Assembly (NCBI GenBank): GCA_002699585.1
Contig: PABP01000036.1
Span: forward strand, 126,333-190,332
From: Anaerolineaceae bacterium
GTDB lineage: Bacteria; Chloroflexota; Anaerolineae; Aggregatilineales; Phototrophicaceae
Reading direction: 5' to 3'
DNA: 64,000 nt
Numbering within the stretch: position 1 is the first letter of the stretch; every line of letters starts with the position of its first letter. The notes under the pieces are model-generated. The model was given only the letters and a program-made list of their open reading frames with translations. It ran no database searches and was not told where the DNA came from. Positions 43,688 through 51,276 of the stretch are shown here, one piece after another. Position numbers and translations under genes: made by a program.

Positions 43688-43980
43688 CTTACTCCGATAG
43701 AAAGTTTCTGACATCTGCAAGGTGACATGTGTGTCGCAAGACAGGCATCATCCCCACAGAAATACACAAGAACAGGCTACTTTATTTTACGTGTTTGATC
43801 GGCCTGGGTTGCAAAGCTGGCGAGTGTGGCCACTAAATATGCACACATGTATCGGTTGAACTTTGCGCCTTCAAAGGTTTATGCAAAACTTATGGTGAAT
43901 AATTAATAAATACGTGTCAATGTGAGTGTGGGCTGAAGTTTATGGATATGGTATGCTTGTCCGTGTCAAATGGGGCATGA

Positions 43981-45561
43981 ATGACCTCTCAGTTGGGGCG
44001 TATGATCGGCAAAAAGCTCAACCAACGTTATGAGATCGTAGCACATATCGGTGAAGGCGCGACGTCTGTCGTGTACCTGGGCCGCGATACGCTCCTGGGT
44101 CGGGATGTAGCGATCAAGGTATTGCTACCGCACGTCAAGGATGCGACGCGAACCCGTTTCTTCCAAGAAGCCAATTCGGCGGCACAGCTCAACCATCCCA
44201 ATATCATGGCACTCTATGATCGCGGCAAAGACTTGGACCGTGATTACTTGGTGGTTGAATACATCGACGGTGATTCGTTGGCAGCCTACGTACCCTCCGT
44301 GCCAGAATTGGTCGTGGCGCTAGGTGCACAGATCGCACGAGCACTGTATTACGCCCACGAGCGTGAAATCATTCACCGCGACATCAAACCCGCCAACATC
44401 AAAGTGACACCCCACGGCCAGGTCAAAATCATGGACCTGGGCCTGGCATTACCGCGTGAAGCCAAGCGCGTCACCGCACCCGGTATGGTGATCGGTACGC
44501 CAGCCTATATTTCACCAGAACAAGCGCAGGGGCATGAACTCGACCACCGTACCGACATCTATTCGCTGGGCATCGTGCTCTATGAAATGGTAACGGGTCA
44601 ACTTCCGTTTAATGCCGATGATATTACCGCGCTGCTTTTACAACACGTTCAGCAGCCAGCGCCGCCACCGCGCCTGATTATGCCCACGATCCCCCCGGCG
44701 CTAGAGCATGTCATCTTAAAGACGTTGGAAAAACGGCGAGATCGTCGCTTCCAGTCAGCGGATTTGCTGGCTGAGGCGTTGGAATCCACATTGCCTTCAG
44801 GCTTTAGCAGCGGGGATGATGCGACCATCGCCAGCCCACGTGACCTCACCTCGACCTCGACCCGGCAAACGGGCCAATTGGTCGATTCGCAGGCGTCGCG
44901 CCGCCTGATTAAGGTGGTCATGGCCGATGACCATGTGCTGCTGCGTCGGGCGCTGGCAGGCTATCTGGAAACGCAAGATGATTTCCTGGTACTGGCTGAA
45001 GCCAGCGATGGCGAGCAAGCCCTTCTACGTACGATGGAATTACAGCCCGATATTCTGCTGCTGGACCTCAACATGCCCGGTAAATCCGGCCTGGATGTGC
45101 TGCCAGATATTCGTAAAAATGCGCCGGATGTCAAAGTACTGGTGCTGACAGGCCGCGACGACGATATTTACATCATGCGAGCTTTACGGGCCGGGGCACA
45201 CGGCTACCTGCTCAAGAGCACGGATGAAAGCAAACTGCTGGATGCCATCCGCAAGGTGCTTGACGATGAAATCGTGCTGGGGCGGGGCATCGCTGGCAAA
45301 ATCGTCAGCGGCGTCCTCAATGAGAGCAATGCCCTCACGGAACGCGAAGGCGCGGCGCTGCTGCACATCGCGGCGGGGTACGAGGATGAGCAAATTCGGG
45401 AGCGGCTCAACATCAGCATGACTGAGATGATCGAGATGATGGCCCAGATCATGAAGAAGCTGGATGTGCGTGACCGCAATACGGCGGCCCTGCGCGCCCT
45501 GCGCGATGGCCATATTGCCCTCGATGACTTGCATGAATTGCGCCCGCCACAGTCTAACTAA
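43981..45561 (+). CDS. Ser/Thr kinase fused to NarL-type response regulator
   Basis: A 526-residue protein with an unusual order of domains. Residues ~17-275 form a complete Hanks-type kinase: IGEGATSVVYLG loop, Lys46 (VAIKVLL), Asp133 (HRDIKPAN), Asp152 (MDLGLA) and YISPEQ. A Ser/Thr-rich linker of ~35 residues follows. Residues ~310-425 are a receiver domain with Asp316/Asp317, phosphoacceptor Asp362 (LLLDLNMPGKSG), Thr390 and Lys412. Residues ~450-510 are a LuxR-like HTH (ALTEREGAALLHIAAG... KLDVRDRNTAAL). No membrane helix is seen. It probably joins two signalling systems in one DNA-binding protein. Confidence 0.85.
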   Translation: MTSQLGRMIGKKLNQRYEIVAHIGEGATSVVYLGRDTLLGRDVAIKVLLPHVKDATRTRFFQEANSAAQLNHPNIMALYDRGKDLDRDYLVVEYIDGDSLAAYVPSVPELVVALGAQIARALYYAHEREIIHRDIKPANIKVTPHGQVKIMDLGLALPREAKRVTAPGMVIGTPAYISPEQAQGHELDHRTDIYSLGIVLYEMVTGQLPFNADDITALLLQHVQQPAPPPRLIMPTIPPALEHVILKTLEKRRDRRFQSADLLAEALESTLPSGFSSGDDATIASPRDLTSTSTRQTGQLVDSQASRRLIKVVMADDHVLLRRALAGYLETQDDFLVLAEASDGEQALLRTMELQPDILLLDLNMPGKSGLDVLPDIRKNAPDVKVLVLTGRDDDIYIMRALRAGAHGYLLKSTDESKLLDAIRKVLDDEIVLGRGIAGKIVSGVLNESNALTEREGAALLHIAAGYEDEQIRERLNISMTEMIEMMAQIMKKLDVRDRNTAALRALRDGHIALDDLHELRPPQSN

Positions 45562-45714
45562 ACGCCTTTCCCATACTGATTGGCCAACTTGACCCTGGAA
45601 AATGCGCCCAGGCTCCTTAGAATAGGAGCGTTCTGTTCTCTCGTCAGACATTCTGGATGACTACTGGGCAGCGGCTGGCCCGGTGCAAAACAGTTAAAGA
45701 GGTAAAGATAGCAC

Positions 45715-46341
45715 ATGGCATCGTATCACGGACCTAAGGCAAAGCAGCAGCGTCGCTTCGGCACGTTGTTGGTCCCACGCCCGAAGTATTCCCGAATTCT
45801 GGATTCACGCGCCTACCCGCCTGGCGATCATGGCAAGGAAAAGTCGTTCCGCGGTGGCCGCCGCTCCGACTATGGGTTGCAGTTGGATGAAAAGCAAAAG
45901 CTCTCGTTCATCTACAACGTGCGTGAACGTCAGTTACGTAATTACTACAAAAAAGCGGTCCTCATGCCGGGTGCAACGGGTATCAACCTGTTGGGCCTGC
46001 TAGAGCGCCGTCTGGACAATCTGGTCTACAAAGCTGGCCTCGGTGCGACCATCTGGGCCGCCCGCCAGTTGGTTGTTCATGGCCACGTCGAAGTCAATGG
46101 GTCCCGCCTGGACCTGCCTTCATACCAGGTGAAACCCAATGACGTCATTAGCTTGAGCGCCAAGATGAAGAAAAACGTCCACGTCGTGGAATGGATTGAG
46201 CAGATTGCGGCTTACCCGCCCTATCTCTCGGTCGATAAAGATAACGTCAGCGCGACCCTGCTGCGTACCCCGGAAGAAGGCGAAATCCAGGTTCCGGTGG
46301 AAATCCAGCTCGTGGTTGAATACTACAACCGCCTGACCTAA
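45715..46341 (+). CDS. rpsD: 30S ribosomal protein S4
   Basis: A 208-residue S4 protein. The N-terminus YHGPKAKQQRRFG and the S4 RNA-binding domain (LERRLDNLVYKAGLGAT, RQLVVHGHVEVNG) are unmistakable. It binds 16S rRNA early in 30S assembly. Zinc-binding cysteines of the C+ form are absent, so it is the C- type. A purine-rich AAAGAGGTAAAG lies 10-20 bases before the ATG. It stands alone rather than in an alpha-operon, as far as the window shows, and ends at a strong bidirectional hairpin. Confidence 0.97.
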   Translation: MASYHGPKAKQQRRFGTLLVPRPKYSRILDSRAYPPGDHGKEKSFRGGRRSDYGLQLDEKQKLSFIYNVRERQLRNYYKKAVLMPGATGINLLGLLERRLDNLVYKAGLGATIWAARQLVVHGHVEVNGSRLDLPSYQVKPNDVISLSAKMKKNVHVVEWIEQIAAYPPYLSVDKDNVSATLLRTPEEGEIQVPVEIQLVVEYYNRLT

Positions 46342-46365
46342 TCCACACCGGATTGCACAAAAAAG

Positions 46366-46390
46366 AACGCCCCTGTATTGGGGCGTTTTT
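46366..46390 (+). terminator. intrinsic terminator of rpsD
   Basis: An 8-bp stem, AACGCCCC / GGGGCGTT, loop TGTATT, followed by Ts and preceded by an A-run, lying 24 bases after the rpsD stop. Confidence 0.9.
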
Positions 46391-46430
46391 GATTTATGCT
46401 ATACTTGTGCCAGTTGTTAGCAGGAGCATC

Positions 46431-46664
46431 ATGATGGTCGAACGTGCATTGGCAGAGATGACAGAATCAGAACTGCGAGCCATGATAAACGAGGCAATTG
46501 ATAAGCGACTCTCCAAGCAAGTGAACTTCGCTTTGCCAAGTAACTACGATGCAGAGAAAGACCCTTTTTCTGCAGGTTTATTCGAGGGGCCATCTGACTT
46601 ATCAGTGCGCACAAAGGATATTTTGCGCAAAGATTTTCCTGATAATCTCCGTAAAGGCGGGTAG
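46431..46664 (+). CDS. putative antitoxin of a PIN-type toxin-antitoxin pair
   Basis: A 77-residue acidic/basic protein starting MMVERALAEMTESELRAMIN, with one or two helices in the middle and DILRKDFPDNLRKGG at the end. CAGGAGC precedes the ATG. The stop codon directly abuts the start of the PIN-domain gene, the normal antitoxin-toxin order. No DNA-binding fold is recognised with confidence, so the antitoxin label rests on size, partner and position. An alternative is an unrelated small regulator. Confidence 0.65.
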   Translation: MMVERALAEMTESELRAMINEAIDKRLSKQVNFALPSNYDAEKDPFSAGLFEGPSDLSVRTKDILRKDFPDNLRKGG

Positions 46665-47084
46665 ATGGCAGCCGCAATAGTAGACACCAGCTTTATCGTT
46701 GCGATGTTCAACAAAAATGATAAGTACTATCAAGCTTGTCAGGATGCTTACCATAAACAGGCTCAGGTAATATTTCTGTTGCAGCCCGCTCTCTCTGAAA
46801 TTGCTTATATGCTCCGGCGTTATAGTCCATACAATACGGTTATTACATTCTTCAATGGCATTTCTCAATCCAAGTTTCAGCTTATTGAAGTAAATGAATC
46901 CGACCTGCTCCGCGCGGCTGCGATCATGGGGCAATATGCGGATGCTGAACTCGATTTCGTCGATGCGGCGATTGTGGCTGTGGCCGAGCGTTTGTCTATT
47001 CAAGACATTTTCACACTCGACCAACGTGATTTTAGCATCATCCGTCCAAAGCACTGCGACTACTTCAGACTCACCCCCGCATAA
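46665..47084 (+). CDS. PIN-domain protein, VapC-like toxin
   Basis: A 139-residue PIN domain. The acidic residues expected at the active site are Asp7 (AIVDTSFIVAMF), Glu45 (LSEIAYML), Asp97 or Asp100 (LDFVDAAIVAVAE) and Asp119/Asp122 (FTLDQRDFSII). VapC proteins are Mg-dependent RNases that cleave tRNA or rRNA when freed from the antitoxin. The start ATG follows the upstream stop with no gap. The gene is AT-richer than rpsD and Ada around it, in line with mobility of such modules. Confidence 0.82.
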   Translation: MAAAIVDTSFIVAMFNKNDKYYQACQDAYHKQAQVIFLLQPALSEIAYMLRRYSPYNTVITFFNGISQSKFQLIEVNESDLLRAAAIMGQYADAELDFVDAAIVAVAERLSIQDIFTLDQRDFSIIRPKHCDYFRLTPA

Positions 47085-47092
47085 CTGACAAC

Positions 47093-48169
47093 CTACTCTG
47101 GCTTGTGATCGCGCTCGGTATCGAGTAGGTGCTTCTTGGTTTCCGGGCCGAAGGCGTAACCCGTGATGCCGCCATCGCTGTGGATGACACGGTGGCATGG
47201 AACGATAATCGGCACCGGGTTTTTGTTGCAGGCATTGCCGACCGCACGCGCTGCACGCGGGTTGCCGATTGCCTCGGCGATTTCTTTGTAGGAGCGCGTT
47301 TCGCCATAGGGAATCCGCTGAAGTTCAGCGAGTACCCGCTGCTGGAAGGCTGTGACGCGCAAATCGAGGGGCAGGTCGAGGTGAGGCTGCCAGCCGTTCA
47401 GATGCGCGACAATCTGCTGCACATAGCCACATAGGGCGTCGTCATCGCGGGCGATAGCCGCCTTGGGGAACTCGTCGTGCAGCCGTTCGACCAGTCGGTC
47501 ATCGTCGTGCAGCATATCCAGCTTGCAGATACCCCGGTCGCTGGCAGCGACCAACATACGGCCCAATGGCGAATCGATAATGGTGTAGGCGATGGTCATG
47601 TCCTCGCCCTTATTGCGATAGGTCCCCGGCGTCATGCCCAGGTGGGCATCGGCGCGTTCGTACATGCGGCTGCTGGCCCCAAAACCGACCTCGTACACGG
47701 CATCCGTCACTGAGCTGCCATCGCGCAACTGCTGCTTGAGGCAGTCCATGCGTTTGGCCTCAGCATATTGACGCGGCGTGATACCCATCAACTGCTTGAA
47801 GGTCCGCTGTACGTAATATGGGCTGAGGTGCACCTGCTTAGCCAGGGCGTCTAACGTCAGGTCGGCATCCAGATTATCGCTGATGTAGTCGCATAGCATC
47901 TGAATGCGCTCGGCCTGTTCATTCTGGGGCGCATTTTGCCTGGGATGACAGCGTTTGCACGGACGGAACCCGGCGGTTTCGGCAGCAGCGGGAATAGCGA
48001 AAAAGGTGACATTTTCGCGCTTGGGCGTCCGTGCGGAGCAAGAGGGGCGGCAGTAGATCCCGGTTGTTTTGACGGCCACCACAAAATGTCCATCAAGAGA
48101 GGCATCATTATGGGCGACCGCTTCGTAGCAGGCGTCTTCGCTGAGTTCGAGGGCAGTTTCAGGGATCAT
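47093..48169 (-). CDS. ada: bifunctional Ada: methyl-DNA repair and transcription activator
   Basis: A 358-residue protein with the full Ada layout. Residues ~10-80 hold the zinc site with Cys40, Cys44, Cys71 and Cys74 (GIYCRPSC, PCKRC), where Cys40 accepts methyl groups from phosphotriesters. Residues ~88-185 are an AraC-type HTH domain. Residues ~190-350 form the O6-alkylguanine transferase with Cys325 in IIVPCHRVIH. It repairs alkylated DNA and, when methylated, activates its regulon. It is monocistronic and is preceded by one copy of a 44-bp direct repeat. Confidence 0.93.
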   Translation of the reverse strand: MIPETALELSEDACYEAVAHNDASLDGHFVVAVKTTGIYCRPSCSARTPKRENVTFFAIPAAAETAGFRPCKRCHPRQNAPQNEQAERIQMLCDYISDNLDADLTLDALAKQVHLSPYYVQRTFKQLMGITPRQYAEAKRMDCLKQQLRDGSSVTDAVYEVGFGASSRMYERADAHLGMTPGTYRNKGEDMTIAYTIIDSPLGRMLVAASDRGICKLDMLHDDDRLVERLHDEFPKAAIARDDDALCGYVQQIVAHLNGWQPHLDLPLDLRVTAFQQRVLAELQRIPYGETRSYKEIAEAIGNPRAARAVGNACNKNPVPIIVPCHRVIHSDGGITGYAFGPETKKHLLDTERDHKPE

Positions 48170-48207
48170 CTATGCGTGCCTCCACATGCTTTTCAATGAT
48201 ACAAGCT

Positions 48208-48251
48208 TACACGTTACGCACGCAAGCGACCTCCCGTTTCTTGTGGTGGCA
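48208..48251. repeat. 44-bp direct repeat, copy 1
   Basis: This matches 48745-48788 at 41 of 44 positions (core CGACCTCCCGTTTCTTGTGG is identical). It lies 39 bases upstream of the Ada start. The pair flanks the cupin gene. It is not recognised as an IS end or tRNA part. Confidence 0.8.
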
Positions 48252-48295
48252 TCCCATGAAATGAGCATCCAACTAAAAACGCCTGCTTGTTGAAT

Positions 48296-48631
48296 CTATT
48301 CTAGGAAGTCGTCGCGCAGGGGATGAAATGTATCGACGAGACGAACATAAGCACTCAATGTCTGGACGGTATGATCGGTATTGGGCGGGACAACAATCAT
48401 ATCGCCTTTTTCAAGGTCAAAAGGCTCATCGGCAATGAAGAAGCGTACTTTGCCTTCTGCGACATAGCTGATCTGCTCATGCGGATGTTGATGCGGTGCG
48501 TCGGGTTGCGTGGCAGGCCCATCTTCAAACGTGAAGATCACCATCATAATGTTATCCGAATGGGTTAAGTAGCGGGTACGTCCCTCAGCAACGATGTCTT
48601 TCTGCGTCTTATTTTCATATATCGGATTCAT
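48296..48631 (-). CDS. small cupin-domain protein
   Basis: A 111-residue single-domain cupin. The first cupin motif gives metal ligands in PHQHPHEQISYVAEG, and the second is VVPPNTDHTVQTL. Such proteins bind a divalent metal and may act as dioxygenases, isomerases or sensors; nothing more specific can be said. It is monocistronic. Copies of a 44-bp repeat lie on both sides. Confidence 0.85.
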   Translation of the reverse strand: MNPIYENKTQKDIVAEGRTRYLTHSDNIMMVIFTFEDGPATQPDAPHQHPHEQISYVAEGKVRFFIADEPFDLEKGDMIVVPPNTDHTVQTLSAYVRLVDTFHPLRDDFLE

Positions 48632-48744
48632 GTCGTTTTCCTTTGTCGAGAAGGCACATAAGTAGTTGCGATTGACTAATTATAGCCGCCGCCAATTCCC
48701 GCACTGTAATCGCAAACAGCAGTCACCTGCCAATAATGCGTGCA

Positions 48745-48788
48745 TACACGGTCCGCACGCAATCGACCTCCCGTTTCTTGTGGTGGCA
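48745..48788. repeat. 44-bp direct repeat, copy 2
   Basis: The second copy of the repeat at 48208-48251, with mismatches at three positions. It lies about 110 bases upstream of the cupin start and 11 bases beyond the 3' end of the KAP-family NTPase gene. A 7-bp inverted repeat, TGCGTGC/GCACGCA, overlaps its left end. Confidence 0.8.
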
Positions 48789-48798
48789 CTGGAGGTTT

Positions 48799-50259
48799 CT
48801 ATTTTCTTTTTCTAACAGCTTGCTCTAATAGCGTCATCTGTATGTATTCGTCCAATCTTGCTAGACTCCATTTTTCGCCAGAGTGTGAGGTGATATCATC
48901 AATAATCTTGTAAAATTCGAGGTTAGTTAGATGGTATTTCTCCCTATATGAATTGAGCAGTTCCCAAGCTTGATTTTCAAAGGAGTGGATTGGAAAACCT
49001 AGAATTTCGGCGAATTGAATTGCTGATTGACGTTTCTCATGATCTGTAAGCCAAGCTTGGCCCTGTTCTGTCTTAAGGAGTTCAGACAAATCTGGCGAAT
49101 TTAAGAGCCACGACGCGATTTTGGCATCGTTGCTAGCCTCTTCTACAAATGTTGGAATTTTTGTTCCAAGCCACTTTTTAACTTTCCCACATTGTTCGAT
49201 TGAATCGTGTCCAGTAAGCGCTTGATAAAATCTAAACCAAAACTGTTGGAGGCTTCGTGTGATTGCAAAATAATTAATAGATATATCTGATTGAATCCTT
49301 TTATCAATAAGCAGGTTGTTTACAAAACGTATAGTAACCCGAGGATTGAAACCACAAGCTATTCCAATTATTGGTAGGATTTCATTGAGGTGTTTTTGAT
49401 CTACAGATTTTAAAACTGCGAGCACGCTTTGCGCAAAACCGTTCATACGCTCTCTATGCGGTGGAATAAGAAACGAAAGCTGAACGATCTTGTCAAGATA
49501 TTCACTGCCAACAAAATCTTTGATACCAAAATCAATCTGATAACGATGGTTGAGATAACCATGAATCACAGATCTTGACATACCCATCACGAAGATAAAC
49601 CCTGCCTGATTTAGCACTAACTTAATGCTTTCCAATAGCTGTACTGCCACATCTGGTAAACAGCGATCTAAGTCGTCTATGAAAACAACGATTTTGCCCT
49701 GACTATCTTCTAGTTTTAGCTGTTCTAGTGCTTCGTAGGCATTGTAATAAAGACTGTCAACAGCAAGATTATCAGCCGTTTCTTTTTGTTTTTCATTAAG
49801 TTGATTATCTCTATCAATCATATCCTTGGTGGATATTTCAGCTTCAATACCAGGAACAGTGACTTTTAATGAAACACCATAAACCAAAGCCCTAAGCGCA
49901 TTCAATACTTTTGAAAATCGTCCTGGTTTTGTATCCTTGTCTGTCTGGTCTTTGATTGCCTTGATTATCGTTGCTACCAGCGGAAGAATTGGGTGCTCTT
50001 CTCGTCCATATCGCCATGCTTCAAACCAAACCGTGAGGACTTCTTCTTCGTTAGCAAGTTCTCGCTGAATCATGCGCATGAGGCTGGTTTTACCTGTACC
50101 CCAATCGCCAAAGACACCAATCGTAAACGGACCTTCTGTGCCTAGGGCGGCTCCAGCCAAGGTACGGGCATATTCAGTAAATCCTAGGCCATCTTCGCGG
50201 CCATCTGTATTTTCGCCAATGGCCTGGTCATTTAGCAGTTTGAGGGGTTGCAGGGGCAT
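48799..50259 (-). CDS. KAP-family P-loop NTPase
   Basis: About 486 residues. Walker A is GDWGTGKTS at residues 51-59, Walker B is KIVVFIDDLDRC, and FEAWRYGREEHP is the conserved W-containing strand of KAP NTPases. The family includes bacterial members with and without membrane helices; none is clear here, though the region after Walker A (~100-140) is weakly hydrophobic. Some KAP proteins act in phage defence. GAGG before the ATG at 50259 decides the start; the frame extends to 50409. The gene is AT-richer than its neighbours, suggesting horizontal transfer. Confidence 0.82.
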   Translation of the reverse strand: MPLQPLKLLNDQAIGENTDGREDGLGFTEYARTLAGAALGTEGPFTIGVFGDWGTGKTSLMRMIQRELANEEEVLTVWFEAWRYGREEHPILPLVATIIKAIKDQTDKDTKPGRFSKVLNALRALVYGVSLKVTVPGIEAEISTKDMIDRDNQLNEKQKETADNLAVDSLYYNAYEALEQLKLEDSQGKIVVFIDDLDRCLPDVAVQLLESIKLVLNQAGFIFVMGMSRSVIHGYLNHRYQIDFGIKDFVGSEYLDKIVQLSFLIPPHRERMNGFAQSVLAVLKSVDQKHLNEILPIIGIACGFNPRVTIRFVNNLLIDKRIQSDISINYFAITRSLQQFWFRFYQALTGHDSIEQCGKVKKWLGTKIPTFVEEASNDAKIASWLLNSPDLSELLKTEQGQAWLTDHEKRQSAIQFAEILGFPIHSFENQAWELLNSYREKYHLTNLEFYKIIDDITSHSGEKWSLARLDEYIQMTLLEQAVRKRK

Positions 50260-50344
50260 GTTCGGCCTCATTGTCATAAAGTGAATCGCATAATGACAAT
50301 GATACGGCCAATAGCGGGTAATAGCAAAGTAGGTACGAGGATTT

Positions 50345-50833
50345 TTACTGTAGCGCAAACGCCCGTCGTCGCCAGTTGCCGAGCCGCACCGTGATCGCGA
50401 ACAGCACATAGCCGATACTGGTTCCGGCCAGGTTGAGGATCACATCGTCGATGTCGGCTTCGCCCAGCGTCGTCACCAGTTGGATGGTTTCCAAGCCGAC
50501 CGACACCAGCAAGCCCATCAACGGGACCAGCAGCCAACGCCAGCGCCGCCGAATCAGTGCCGGAGCTATCAGCCCCAGCGGCACAAAAGCGGCGATGTTA
50601 TAGATCAGCACATTCACGGAATTGAACTGGCGGTAGGTCAGGCTGCGCTCAATCGTATGGAAGGGTATCAGGTTGGCGCTGCGAGCCTGCCGCAGCACCG
50701 CTTCCGGCGACCAGTTGCGCAGGATTTCCCGCGTCATGTCGTCGGGGAACTTAAATACGATCAGCCGCACGAGCAGCAGCAGGTAGAGGATCAGAACGAG
50801 GACGAAGAACAGTTTGAGTAGGCGTCGGGCCAT
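50345..50833 (-). CDS. VanZ-family membrane protein
   Basis: A 162-residue protein with four predicted helices. NLIPFHTIERS, IYNIAAFVPLGLIAP and the C-terminal VGLETIQLVTTLGEADIDDV fit the VanZ pattern (N-x-x-F-x-P-x-G, and the acidic D-x-D-D end). VanZ itself gives low-level teicoplanin resistance, but most relatives are uncharacterised. It follows the cytidine deaminase gene by about 30 bases on the same strand. Confidence 0.82.
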   Translation of the reverse strand: MARRLLKLFFVLVLILYLLLLVRLIVFKFPDDMTREILRNWSPEAVLRQARSANLIPFHTIERSLTYRQFNSVNVLIYNIAAFVPLGLIAPALIRRRWRWLLVPLMGLLVSVGLETIQLVTTLGEADIDDVILNLAGTSIGYVLFAITVRLGNWRRRAFALQ

Positions 50834-50865
50834 GAGTTCAACGGTGATGTGGGCGGGTAAGTGGC

Positions 50866-51276
50866 CTAGTCTGGTTTGGGCAAATCACTGGGGCCGAAGC
50901 CGTGCAGCAGCATGTTACGCAGGCTGTCGTCGATGGTGACATTGCCCTCGAAGTCGCAGCAAATCACGCGTAGGTCGGGCGCGAACTCGAACAGCATCTG
51001 GCGGCACATCCCACACGGAGAGCCGCCATTTTTAGTCGCAACCGCAATCGTACTGAATTCACGCTGGCCTTCGCTGACGGCTTTCACCAGCGCGGTCCGC
51101 TCGCCGCAGATGGTCGCTGGGTAGGCGGCGCTCTCCACGTTACAGCCCGTGAACACTGTGCCATCGGGGGCCAGTAGTGCGGCCCCTACAGCATAGTCAG
51201 AGTATGGCGCATAGGCCTTTTTCGCCGCGTCAATGGCGGTGTCGATGAGGGCTTGCGCATCCATGGGGTCAGTCAT
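50866..51276 (-). CDS. cdd: cytidine deaminase
   Basis: A 136-residue homotetrameric-type cytidine deaminase. Zinc is bound by Cys57 (TICGERTAL, with catalytic Glu59) and Cys88/Cys91 (SPCGMCRQ), with GCNVESAAYP for substrate recognition. It deaminates cytidine and deoxycytidine in pyrimidine salvage. Its start overlaps the stop of the CorC/HlyC gene as ATGA, so the two are translationally coupled. VanZ-like follows in the same direction. Confidence 0.93.
   Translation of the reverse strand: MTDPMDAQALIDTAIDAAKKAYAPYSDYAVGAALLAPDGTVFTGCNVESAAYPATICGERTALVKAVSEGQREFSTIAVATKNGGSPCGMCRQMLFEFAPDLRVICCDFEGNVTIDDSLRNMLLHGFGPSDLPKPD

Noticed and set aside
45589-45623. Promoter TTGACC...TAGAAT before rpsD
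   Set aside because: The spacer of 23 bases is too long; the true promoter was not located.
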